57,206 bases of DNA from Streptomyces sp. IMTB 2501. Its GTDB lineage: Bacteria > Actinomycetota > Actinomycetes > Streptomycetales > Streptomycetaceae. A program made the position numbers and the translations under genes. The stretch lies in the NCBI RefSeq assembly GCF_001953885.1, contig NZ_MQUS01000045.1, positions 1 through 57,206 on the forward strand, given 5' to 3'. Positions 35,594 through 43,020 of the stretch are shown piece by piece. Under the pieces are notes generated by a model. That model was not told the DNA's origin, searched no databases, and worked only from the letters and a program-made list of their open reading frames with translations. The number at the start of each line of letters is the position of its first letter. Positions within the stretch are counted from its first letter, which is position 1.

Positions 35594-36160
35594 ATGATCC
35601 CACGGACTCTCAAGGGCGGTCTGCTGGCCACGGTCACGGTGCTCGCACTCCTGCCCACGGCGGCCGGGGCCACCGCGGCGGGCGCCGCCGCCCAGCACCC
35701 GGTACCCAGCGCCGTCGCCCAGTACGGCACCCACCACCGCGCCCACCACCGCCACCACCTCCGCAGGCACCACGCACACCGCGTGTACCGCGGCCACCGC
35801 TACACGACCCAGGGAGCGGTGTACCACTCCGTCGAGCGGGCGATGCCCTACCGGCTCACCTCGCACATGGCCCTGTACCGCCTGGACCACCGCCTCATCG
35901 CGCGGCCGGTGTCGCACCGTCGCGTCCTGCCCGTCACCGGCCGGGTCGCCACGCGTCACGCATGGCTGAACGTCCGCTCCGGGCCGGGCACCGGCTACCG
36001 GGTGATCGGCCACCGGCAGTCGGGCCGGCAGCTGGCGCTCGTCTGCCAGACGCACGGCTCCTGGGTGCACGGGAACCGCGTCTGGTACCGGCTGCGGCAC
36101 CACGCGGGCTATGTCTCGGCCCACTACGTCCGCGCCAATCGCGCCCTTCCCTGGTGCTGA
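35594..36160 (+). CDS. Secreted SH3-domain protein with His-rich segment
   Basis: 188 residues. A signal peptide (about 1-34: IPRTLKGG, hydrophobic core, AGAAAQ) is followed by a His/Arg-rich stretch (about 46-70, HHRAHHRHHLRRHHAH-like) and a C-terminal bacterial SH3 domain (about 115-185: TRHAWLNVRSGPGTGYRVIG, GRQLALVCQTHGSWV, WYRLRHHAGYVSAHYV). SH3b domains bind cell-wall peptides, so it is likely wall-associated; the His run may bind metal. ATG with GGAGG. Confidence 0.87.
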   Translation: MIPRTLKGGLLATVTVLALLPTAAGATAAGAAAQHPVPSAVAQYGTHHRAHHRHHLRRHHAHRVYRGHRYTTQGAVYHSVERAMPYRLTSHMALYRLDHRLIARPVSHRRVLPVTGRVATRHAWLNVRSGPGTGYRVIGHRQSGRQLALVCQTHGSWVHGNRVWYRLRHHAGYVSAHYVRANRALPWC

Positions 36161-36187
36161 CGGCACGACACCGCCGTACCACCTAGC

Positions 36188-36229
36188 TGCCGAAGGCCCG
36201 TTCGACGATCCCCGAACGGGCCTTCGGCA
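36188..36229. terminator. Strong hairpin terminator
   Basis: Perfect 17-bp stem (36188-36204 and 36213-36229) with an 8-base loop directly behind the SH3 protein gene. Confidence 0.85.
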
Positions 36230-36349
36230 CGCCCGCGTGCCTCACCCTCCTCATACCTCACCGGGCGTTGCAGTCGCCGCGCTGCTGGGAAGCCATTCCG
36301 ACAACAGGGGCTAAACCGCCCATAGCGGAAACGGAGTCGAGGACGCACG

Positions 36350-37135
36350 ATGCGGCACCCCCAAGGATCGACCACACCGGACGACCCACTGGTGGTGGGA
36401 CTGCGCGAACTGAAGGACCGTACGGGCCTGAGCCTCGCGGCGCTGGCCGCGCGCACCCCGTACAGCAAGTCCGCGTGGCACCGCTATCTGTCCGGCGCCA
36501 CGCCACCGCCGAGGGCCGCCGTGGAGGCGCTGTGCCGGCTCGCGGGCGCCGACCCCGAGGCCGTACTGGCGCTGTGGGAGGCGGCCGACGCCTCCGCGGC
36601 CACGGCCGGGACGGAAAAACCCGGCCGGATGCGGCGGTTCCGGCGGATCGCGTCCTGGCGGGCGCCCTGGCTGCCGCTTTCCGCGCTCGCGCTGTTCGGC
36701 GCGGCGACGGCGGTGACCGCCGCCGTCGCCCTGTACACACGGCCGGGCAACGCGCCCGCCGAGCAGCCCGTGTCGGCGGTACCCCGCTGTCACGGCCGGT
36801 CCTGCCAGGGCGAGTTGCCCGATGCCTCGATGTGCGCCAAGGACGCGCGGACCGTGAGCGAGGTCACCGACCCCGCCTACACCGTGCGGCTGCGCTACTC
36901 GCCCGCCTGCGGGACCGCCTGGTCCGAGGTGCGGCTGCGCTCGGCCAAGGTGCGTGAGGTGTCGGTGCGGGCCGGGCAGGACGTGCTCTCGGCGGGTTAT
37001 CCGGCGGCCGACTCCGACGGGGACAGCAGCCCCATGCTCTCGGTGCCCTCGCCACGGGGTGTGGAGGCCTGTGCCGAGGTGGACGGGGAACTGGCCTGCA
37101 CGGGCCTGGACGTGGAGCCGGACGCGCAGCGGTGA
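36350..37135 (+). CDS. XRE-type HTH membrane protein with DUF2690 domain
   Basis: 261 residues. N-terminal HTH (about 15-75: LRELKDRTGLSLAALAARTPY, then SAWHRYLSGATPPPRAAVEALC), one transmembrane segment (about 105-128) and an extracellular DUF2690 domain with paired Cys residues (PRCHGRSCQGELPDASMC, YSPACGTAWSEVRLR). The layout suggests a membrane-bound DNA-binding sensor. ATG 36350. It runs convergently into the truncated PrpF-like gene, whose lost C-terminus would have overlapped it. Confidence 0.83.
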   Translation: MRHPQGSTTPDDPLVVGLRELKDRTGLSLAALAARTPYSKSAWHRYLSGATPPPRAAVEALCRLAGADPEAVLALWEAADASAATAGTEKPGRMRRFRRIASWRAPWLPLSALALFGAATAVTAAVALYTRPGNAPAEQPVSAVPRCHGRSCQGELPDASMCAKDARTVSEVTDPAYTVRLRYSPACGTAWSEVRLRSAKVREVSVRAGQDVLSAGYPAADSDGDSSPMLSVPSPRGVEACAEVDGELACTGLDVEPDAQR

Positions 37136-37139
37136 GAGA

Positions 37140-37475
37140 CAGAAGGCGTTCGACGGCGAACGGGCCGACTCCGGCGAGGATGTTGCCGCAGTTCTGACGC
37201 TCACTCACTTCAGCTCGGTCTACTGCGACTTGGAGGAAGAGATAGGCGATGTCGGCGTCCGGGTCGGCGGAGGCGGAGACCACCGCCACCTTGCTGGTGA
37301 GCGGGTGGGCGCCACCGAGGCCGTCGACATGGCGCGGGTCGGGGCTGCCCATGATGCGCAGGAGCAGGTCGTCCCGGGCGGCCGGGTCGGCGGGCAGGTC
37401 CTCGGCCAGGAGATACGCGCCCTTGGAGGTGCCGCCGCGCATCAGCATGCAGCGCACCTCCGTCGGCGCGGTCAT
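37140..37475 (-). pseudogene. Truncated PrpF-family protein (4-oxalomesaconate tautomerase-like)
   Basis: From ATG 37475 about 110 residues match the N-terminus of PrpF/GalD isomerases: CMLMRGGTSKGAYLLAEDLP, DGLGGAHPLTSKVAVVS and ERQNCGNILAGVGPFAVE. Full-length members have about 350 residues with a second similar half; here similarity stops near 37145, right at the convergent HTH gene. The frame runs on antisense to that gene without family features. In the gallate/protocatechuate-4,5 pathway GalD makes the keto-enol shift of 4-oxalomesaconate. The start overlaps the aldolase stop (ATGA). Confidence 0.78.
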
Positions 37476-38206
37476 GCCCCGGCTCCGGCCCCGTCCTGAC
37501 TGTGGGTCTCTCCCCGGACGTGATCCTCGTACGAGACGTATGTGACACCCAGCCGGGTCAGTTTCTCCCGCAATCCGTAGCGGTCCAGGCCGAGTTGGCC
37601 GTCCTGGAAGGCGGCGCGGGTGGCGGCTTCCTTGGCCTCGTGGACCTCGGAGGCCTCGACGGCCGCGCGAGCCCGCTCGCGGGGGACGACCACGACACCG
37701 TCGTCGTCGGCGAGGATCACATCGCCGGGGCGGACGACCCGGCCGCCGAGGGCGACAGGGACGTTGACCGAGCCGCCGGTCGCCTTCGCGGTGCCTTGCG
37801 CGCTGACGGCCGCCGACCAGGCGGGGAAGCCGAGTTCACGCAGTTCCCGGGTGTCGCGGACACCCGCGTCGATGACCAGGCCGCGCACCCCGCGCCGCTG
37901 CAGCGCGGTGGCGAACAGCTCGCCGAACATGCCGTCGGTGGACGGGGAGGTGGTGGTGACGACCAGGATGTCGCCCGCGCCGCACTGCTCCACGGCCGCG
38001 TGGATCATGAGGTTGTCGCCGGGCCAGGACAGCACGGTGACCGCCGTACCGGCGACCCGGACGCCCTGCTGGACGGGGCGCAGCCGGGCCGGAAGCAGTC
38101 CGGTGCGGCCCATGGCCTCGTGCACGATGGCGACGCCGTACCCGGCGAGGGCGTCGACGTCCTTCGCCTCGGCCTTCGGCGGGCCGGTGACGATCACGCC
38201 GCTCAT
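37472..38206 (-). CDS. RraA-type aldolase (4-carboxy-4-hydroxy-2-oxoadipate aldolase-like)
   Basis: 244 residues. The RraA/class II pyruvate aldolase signature is clear: GVAIVHEAMGRTGLL, DNLMIHAAVEQCGAGDILVV, GELFATALQRRGVRGLVIDAGVRDT (metal and substrate binding) and PGDVILADDDGVVVVPRERA. Members split 4-carboxy-4-hydroxy-2-oxoadipate into pyruvate and oxaloacetate. ATG 38206 has GAAGGAG upstream and overlaps the preceding stop (ATGA). It is the middle gene of a coupled three-gene operon, equivalent to galC. Confidence 0.87.
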   Translation of the reverse strand: MSGVIVTGPPKAEAKDVDALAGYGVAIVHEAMGRTGLLPARLRPVQQGVRVAGTAVTVLSWPGDNLMIHAAVEQCGAGDILVVTTTSPSTDGMFGELFATALQRRGVRGLVIDAGVRDTRELRELGFPAWSAAVSAQGTAKATGGSVNVPVALGGRVVRPGDVILADDDGVVVVPRERARAAVEASEVHEAKEAATRAAFQDGQLGLDRYGLREKLTRLGVTYVSYEDHVRGETHSQDGAGAGA

Positions 38207-38955
38207 GCCAGCTCCTTCGCGATCTGCGGGAACGGCCGCATGTACGCCTCGGCCATGGTGTTGTGCGCCAGGCCCAGGTTGGAGCCGGTGTTGCGCTTGA
38301 GCTGGACGCCGCGGCGCACGGCGAGGTCGGTGTAGTAGGCCCACAGGTGCTGCTGGGCGGCGAGGCACTCCATCGCCTTGCGCTTGGTGTCCCACACCGC
38401 GGTGATGTCGAGCAGCACCTCGGGCTTGAAGCCGCTCATCTCGGGCTGGTGCGGCTCGAAGTAGAAGACCGGCGGGGCGCCGATGATCTCGCCGGGGCCG
38501 GGATGGCCGATCGCCTGGGCGAGGATGCGGGCCTGGAGCGCCATGCGGTTGGCGGCCGGATGGTCGCCGTTGTACGGGTCGTCGACCGGATGGGTGAGGA
38601 CCACGTCGGGCTGGATCTCGCGGTAGACCGAGACGAGTTGGTCGGTCAGTTCGGGAGTACCGACGAGGGGGTGGTCGCCGGCGTCGAAGAAGCGGAGCTC
38701 GGCGCCGAGCGTGGCGGCCGCCTGCTCCGCCTCGCCTCGGCGTATCGCCTTGATCTCCTCAAGGGTCTTCCCCTCGCGCCTCGCCTTGGCGGACTCGCCG
38801 CGCTCGCCGAAGGTCAGGCAGGCGATCGCGACCTTCTCGCCCCGGGAGGCGGCCAGGGCGATCGCTCCACCCGCCCGCCACACGAAGTCCCCGGCGTGCG
38901 CGGTGACGACGAGGGTCGACCGGGGCGGGCCGGACGACGCGTTCGGCCGCGTCAT
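38203..38955 (-). CDS. PIG-L-type metal hydrolase (4-oxalomesaconate hydratase-like)
   Basis: 250 residues of the PIG-L (LmbE) fold. The zinc motif, usually HPDD, reads AHAGDF here, and TFGERGES, DAGDHPL and THPVDDPYNGDHPAAN follow, the last being the second His/Asp site. The Pseudomonas GalB hydratase belongs to this fold, and the position ahead of an RraA aldolase and a PrpF gene supports that role rather than deacetylation. ATG 38955 has AAGGAG. First gene of the coupled operon. Confidence 0.82.
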   Translation of the reverse strand: MTRPNASSGPPRSTLVVTAHAGDFVWRAGGAIALAASRGEKVAIACLTFGERGESAKARREGKTLEEIKAIRRGEAEQAAATLGAELRFFDAGDHPLVGTPELTDQLVSVYREIQPDVVLTHPVDDPYNGDHPAANRMALQARILAQAIGHPGPGEIIGAPPVFYFEPHQPEMSGFKPEVLLDITAVWDTKRKAMECLAAQQHLWAYYTDLAVRRGVQLKRNTGSNLGLAHNTMAEAYMRPFPQIAKELA

Positions 38956-39022
38956 GGCATCTCCTTGCTGGACAGTGGACGCCCACTCACCCCAGCGATC
39001 GGACACACGGCGCAGGCACACG

Positions 39023-39043
39023 GGCGCGCCCCGGGGGCGCGCC
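39023..39043. terminator. Hairpin after the GntR gene
   Basis: 8-bp stem GGCGCGCC on both sides of a 5-base loop, 7 bp past the GntR stop on the minus strand and upstream of the PIG-L gene. It could partly separate regulator and operon transcripts. Confidence 0.45.
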
Positions 39044-39049
39044 GGATCG

Positions 39050-39721
39050 TCAGTCGCTGAGCGCGTCGATCACACTGGTGAGATGGGCGCGGACGGCCGC
39101 TTCGGCCGCCTGCGGGGCCCTGGCCCTGATCGCCTCGATCATCGCCAGGTGCTCGGTCAGGGATTGCTGGGGGCGCCCCGGCCGGAGCGCCAACTGGAAG
39201 CGGTGGCGGACCAGTTGGGCGTTGAGCCGCTCCAGCAGCTCGACCGCGGTCCGCTGGCCGGACATCTCCCGGATGCGGTCGTGGAGTCGGTGGTTGAGGT
39301 CGGAATAGGTGACCGGCTCGCCGTCGGCGACGGCCTTCTCCATCGCCGCGCCGAGATCGGCCAGTTCGGTCAGCTGCTCGTCGTCGGCGACGACGGCGGC
39401 CTTGGCCGCGCACAGCCCTTCCAGAACCATGCGGCACTCCGTGATCGCGACCGCTTCCTCCACGGTGACCACCCGCACCCGCGAGCCGCGGTTGCGGATC
39501 CGCTCGACCAGTCCCTGTGCCTCCAGATCGATCAGTGCCGCACGGATGCTGGCCCGCGTCACACCGAACTGCTCGGCGAGTTCGTTCTCCACCAGCCGCT
39601 GAGCCGGTGCCGTCTCGCCGCGCAGGATCGCCTGCCGCAGCTGCGCGAGCGCATGCTGCTTGGCCTGCTCTCCGGTGCTCGGCCGGGCTTCCTTGGTGCT
39701 CGGCCGGGCTTCCTTCGGCAT
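39050..39721 (-). CDS. GntR-family (FCD) transcriptional regulator
   Basis: 223 residues. Winged HTH (about 25-85: LRQAILRGETAPAQRLVENELAEQFGVTRASIRAAL) and a C-terminal FCD ligand domain (about 95-215) with metal-binding Asp/His positions in DLNHRLHDRIREMSG and EHLAMIEAI. The N-terminus carries a tandem KEARPST duplication (21-bp DNA repeat at 39679-39716). ATG 39721. It lies ahead of the gallate-type operon, which it probably controls together with its own promoter. Confidence 0.87.
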   Translation of the reverse strand: MPKEARPSTKEARPSTGEQAKQHALAQLRQAILRGETAPAQRLVENELAEQFGVTRASIRAALIDLEAQGLVERIRNRGSRVRVVTVEEAVAITECRMVLEGLCAAKAAVVADDEQLTELADLGAAMEKAVADGEPVTYSDLNHRLHDRIREMSGQRTAVELLERLNAQLVRHRFQLALRPGRPQQSLTEHLAMIEAIRARAPQAAEAAVRAHLTSVIDALSD

Positions 39722-39771
39722 CGTGCCCTCCCTGAGTGAGTGCCTGGCGAACGTGAATCTGGCCAGACAAG

Positions 39772-39783
39772 ATTGTCAACAAT
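39772..39783. promoter_or_regulatory. FCD-GntR-type operator
   Basis: ATTGT-CA-ACAAT with AAG/TTT flanks, an AT-rich palindrome typical of FCD-family GntR regulators, 51-62 bp before the GntR start. Autoregulation is inferred. Confidence 0.6.
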
Positions 39784-39821
39784 TTTGTTTTCGTTTTTGG
39801 CCCATCGGACCCCGGGGCTCG

Positions 39822-40679
39822 TCAGCCCGTGCGGTACAGCTCGCTGAGCAGTTCGAGGACGGCCTGGAGGGTGGGGTGCGGGTCGTCGCGCCACCAGGCG
39901 AGCCGTACGGCGACGGGTTCGGCGTCGCGCACCGGCCGGTAGACGATGCCGGGCCGCGGGTACTGGTTGGCGGTCGACTCGGCGGTGACTCCGATGCCAC
40001 GTCCGGCGGCGATGACAGTGAGCCAGTCGTCGACGTCGCGCGTCTCCTCGACAGCGGGGCGGGTCTCCGCCGGCCACAGCTCGGGGGTGGTGGTGCCGGT
40101 GCGCCGGTCGACCAGGAGGATCCGGCCGGTGAGATCGGCGAGCCGTACGGAGCGGCGCCGGGCCAGCGGATCGTCGGCGGCCAGCGCGCACAGGCGCCGC
40201 TCCAGACCCACGATGGCCGTATCGAAGCGCCGGTCCTCCAGCGGCCGGCGCACCACCGCGAGATCGCAGGCGCCTTCGCCGAGACCGGCGGACGCCGTGT
40301 TGACGCGGACGAGATGCAGATCGATCCCGGGGTGCGCGGCGGTCCAGCGCCGCTGGAAGGCGACGGTGTGGCGGCCGACCGCCGACCATGCGTAGCCGAT
40401 CCGCAGCCGGGTGTGCCCCGAGGCGGCCTCCTGGACCAGGGCGGCGACGTCCGCCAGTACCCGCCGGGCCTGCGCCACCACCCGCAGCCCGGTCGCCGTC
40501 GGGGTCACCTCTCGCGAGGTCCGCCGCAACAGCCGTACACCCAGGGCCCGTTCGAGTCCGGCCAGGGTACGGGACACGGCCGCCTGGGACACCCCCAGGG
40601 CGATCGCCGCGTCGGTGAAGGTGCCCTCGTCGACGATGGCGACGAGACAGCGCAGCTGCCGCAGTTCGACCTCATCCAT
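39822..40679 (-). CDS. LysR-family transcriptional regulator
   Basis: 285 residues. N-terminal HTH (LRQLRCLVAIVDEGTFTDAAIALGVSQAAVSRTLAGLERALGV) and a LysR substrate-binding domain with TRLRIGYAWSAVGRHTVAF at its start. ATG 40679, out of frame with a second ATG four bases on. It is divergent from the EamA transporter and upstream of the gallate-type genes; in Pseudomonas a LysR protein (GalR) controls the equivalent genes. Confidence 0.88.
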   Translation of the reverse strand: MDEVELRQLRCLVAIVDEGTFTDAAIALGVSQAAVSRTLAGLERALGVRLLRRTSREVTPTATGLRVVAQARRVLADVAALVQEAASGHTRLRIGYAWSAVGRHTVAFQRRWTAAHPGIDLHLVRVNTASAGLGEGACDLAVVRRPLEDRRFDTAIVGLERRLCALAADDPLARRRSVRLADLTGRILLVDRRTGTTTPELWPAETRPAVEETRDVDDWLTVIAAGRGIGVTAESTANQYPRPGIVYRPVRDAEPVAVRLAWWRDDPHPTLQAVLELLSELYRTG

Positions 40680-40702
40680 ACGTCCAGCGTATAGATCGTG
40701 GA

Positions 40703-40721
40703 TTGCATGCATTTTGCGCAA
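40703..40721. promoter_or_regulatory. LysR-type binding site
   Basis: TTGC-N11-GCAA in the 68-bp gap between divergent lysR-type and transporter genes, the spacing expected of a LysR box (T-N11-A). Confidence 0.5.
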
Positions 40722-40747
40722 ACGGCGGGCGAGCGGACGCTCCTGCC

Positions 40748-41638
40748 ATGCGGCGCACTCTCCCCTCTCCCGACGTGACGGTGTCCCCGGCGGTCCGTAC
40801 CCCCGCACCGGGGCGGCTGGCCGGCGTGGCGACCATGTTCGGCAGCGGTCTCTCCAACCAGACCGGCGCGGCGATCGGCTCGCTGGCCTTCCCGGTCCTC
40901 GGTCCGCTCGGGGTGGTGGCGATACGCCAGTACGTCGCCGCGCTGGTCCTCGTGGCCGTCGGCCGGCCGCGCCTGCGCGACTTCACCTGGCGGCAGTGGT
41001 GGCCGGTGCTGCTGCTCGCCGGGGTCTTCGGCACCATGAACCTGACCCTGTACTGCGCGATAGACCGGATCGGCCTGGGGCTGGCGGTGACCCTGGAGTT
41101 CCTGGGCCCGCTGAGCATCGCGCTGGCCGGCTCGCGGCGCCGGCTGGACGCCGGGTGCGCCGTGCTGGCGGCGGCGGGAGTCGTGGTACTGATGCGCCCC
41201 CAGCCGTCCACGGACTACCTGGGGATGGTGCTGGGCCTGGTGGCCGCCTGCTGCTGGGCCTCGTACATCCTGCTCAACCGGGTCGTCGGGCGGCGCGTCC
41301 CGGGCGTGCAGGGTTCGGCAGCGGCCGCGTGTGCCTCCGCGGTGACTTTCCTGCCGATCGGGATCCTCGTCGCCGTACGGCATCCACCGACGACCGGGGC
41401 CGTACTGTGCGCGGTGGTGGCGGGCGTACTGTCGTCGGCCGTGCCGTACCTGGCCGATCTGCTCACCCTGCGTACGGTGCCGGCCCAGACCTTCGGTCTG
41501 TTCATGAGCGTCAACCCGGTGCTGGCGGCCGTGGTCGGCTGGGTGGTCCTCGGACAGGGTCTGGGCGTGCCGGAGTGGGCGGGGATCGGGGCGGTGGTCG
41601 CCGCGAACGCGGTCAGCATCGCGACGACCCGCACCTGA
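40748..41638 (+). CDS. EamA-family (DMT) transporter
   Basis: 296 residues with about ten hydrophobic spans and two EamA repeats: GSLAFPVLGPLGVVAIRQYV to VTLEFLGPLSIALAGSRR in the first, and GMVLGLVAACCWASYILLNR to MSVNPVLAAVVGWVVLGQGL in the second. DMT transporters export or import small metabolites. ATG 40748. The divergent LysR regulator and adjacent catabolic genes suggest transport of an aromatic or dicarboxylic acid, which is an inference. Confidence 0.87.
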   Translation: MRRTLPSPDVTVSPAVRTPAPGRLAGVATMFGSGLSNQTGAAIGSLAFPVLGPLGVVAIRQYVAALVLVAVGRPRLRDFTWRQWWPVLLLAGVFGTMNLTLYCAIDRIGLGLAVTLEFLGPLSIALAGSRRRLDAGCAVLAAAGVVVLMRPQPSTDYLGMVLGLVAACCWASYILLNRVVGRRVPGVQGSAAAACASAVTFLPIGILVAVRHPPTTGAVLCAVVAGVLSSAVPYLADLLTLRTVPAQTFGLFMSVNPVLAAVVGWVVLGQGLGVPEWAGIGAVVAANAVSIATTRT

Positions 41639-41645
41639 TTCCCAG

Positions 41646-41880
41646 TCACACCACGGTCGTGCGGCGCAGGTTCACGAGGAAGGAGCCCGCCGGCACGGTC
41701 ACGACGAACGACTGCCCGGCGCCGGTGACACGGACCGTGCGATCGGTGCCGGCGCCGTTGCCGAGGACGGCGACGAACGTGCCGTCGGCGGAGCGGTGGA
41801 CCACGTTGCTGACGCCGTTCTCCGCACCGCTGGACTCAAGGCGCGCATCGCCGGGAGACAGGTTCTTGGCGAACCGCCCC
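41646..41880 (-). pseudogene. GH30-type glycosidase C-terminal remnant
   Basis: About 75 residues with no start codon, ending at TGA 41646. They read FAKNLSPGDARLESSG, VSNVVHRSADGTFVAVLGNG and GQSFVVTVPAGSFLVNL, like the final beta-sandwich of GH30 glucanases/galactanases, where extracellular sugars are cleaved. The catalytic barrel is absent. The fragment is bordered by 10-bp CTCCCGCCCC repeats (about 41876-41911) and then by repeat-element copy 3. Confidence 0.6.
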
Positions 41881-41915
41881 TCCCGCCCCTCCCGCCCCTC
41901 CCGCCCCTCGACAGG
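41876..41915. repeat. CTCCCGCCCC short tandem repeat
   Basis: About four head-to-tail copies of a 10-bp unit between the GH30-like remnant and repeat-element copy 3. Confidence 0.7.
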
Positions 41916-41952
41916 ACCACCGGAGAACCGCTGACGCGCCCGGCACGGGCGA

Positions 41953-42152
41953 CTAGTGCCCCGGCAGGCAACCTTTGCCCGTCAAGGAGCGGCGCCCCGT
42001 GCGTGCTCCGGGAGTCCCCCCGGCCGAAGGCTGGGGGAGTGCCGGCCGGAGGCCGTACCCGATGGGCTGGGTGTACACGGGCTTTCGGCCGGTGCGGCGA
42101 GAGGGCGTGCCGGACGTCGCGACGGGGCGAACGTCGCCTGTTGGGACACTAG
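41953..42152 (+). mobile_element. MITE-like repeat element, copy 3
   Basis: 200 bp bounded by CTAG at both ends, with the left end CTAGTGCCCCGGCAGGCAAC as in copy 1 and a matching inverted right end. It contains the shared GGCTTTCGGCCGGTGCGGCG core. The right CTAG supplies the TAG stop of the TetR gene, as copy 1 does for the oxidoreductase gene. Confidence 0.7.
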
Positions 42153-42799
42153 CGAGCCGGACCGACCGGGGCCAGCCACAGGCCCAGGACCGCGTCCGCG
42201 AGGCCGTCGGCCGCCTCCGCCCAGGTGGCACGCGCGGTCGGGGTGCCCTCGGCGAGGGCCCGTTCCCGCTCGGCGCAGGTGTGCAGGATCAACAGGCGGA
42301 CCATCTGGCCGCGTTCGGCGCGGACCTCGGGCGACAGCTCCGGGAGAGTGCGGTTCAGCCCCTCGACGGCCTGCCGCAGCGCGGGCGAGGTCATGGACTC
42401 CTCGACCATGATCTCGTGCAGCACCGGGTCGGTCATGACCTGGGCGCAGAACCGGGCGTACCAGGTGGGGCTGCCGAGCCCGGCGAGATGCTCGGTCACC
42501 GGGCGGACCAGGCAGTCGACCCAGTCGCGTACGTCGGTGGAGTCGCCGGCCGCGACCAGAGCCCGTTCCCTGAGCACCTCGATGCGCTGGGCGTGCCGGC
42601 GCGCCACCGCACGGACCAGGTCGGCCTTGGTGCCGAAGTGGTAGCCGACCGCCGCGTTGTTGCCCTGGCCGGCGGCCTCACTGACCTGGCGGTTGGAGAC
42701 GGCGTACACGCCGTGTTCGGCGAACAGCCGCTCCGCCGCGGTCAGGATCGCCTCCCGCGTCGCGCTCACCTGCTCGGCCCGCGCCGTCCTGCGCGCCAT
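42149..42799 (-). CDS. TetR-family transcriptional regulator
   Basis: 216 residues. HTH: TREAILTAAERLFAEHGVYAVSNRQVSEAAGQGNNAAVGYHFGTK, then a ligand domain with HAAVRYHF-type features replaced by AVGYHFGTKADLVRAVARRH. ATG 42799. It is divergent from an MFS exporter with a palindromic operator between, the standard arrangement for a drug-responsive repressor. The stop TAG lies in the end of a repeat element, so its last residues may differ from relatives. Confidence 0.88.
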   Translation of the reverse strand: MARRTARAEQVSATREAILTAAERLFAEHGVYAVSNRQVSEAAGQGNNAAVGYHFGTKADLVRAVARRHAQRIEVLRERALVAAGDSTDVRDWVDCLVRPVTEHLAGLGSPTWYARFCAQVMTDPVLHEIMVEESMTSPALRQAVEGLNRTLPELSPEVRAERGQMVRLLILHTCAERERALAEGTPTARATWAEAADGLADAVLGLWLAPVGPAR

Positions 42800-42961
42800 G
42801 CTCACCACCGCTCCGGGACTGTGCACCACCCCGCGACGGCCCGTCCCGCAACCGCCCGGGCCCTCGACCGGGGCGGCGAGGTCCAACCGAAGAAGCCTAC
42901 GGTGCGCGCCCACCCCGGCGGGGACAGGCCCCGCGTGCCGTGCCGGTTCAGCCCGCTAAAG

Positions 42962-42981
42962 TAAGTCAATCAGTTGACTTA
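42962..42981. promoter_or_regulatory. TetR-type operator
   Basis: TAAGTCAA-TCAG-TTGACTTA, perfect 8-bp arms, in the divergent region between the TetR and MFS genes, 40-59 bp before the exporter start. Confidence 0.7.
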
Positions 42982-43020
42982 AACTCATCCGGCAGACGCT
43001 CCCCGAAAGGTCCCCCACTC

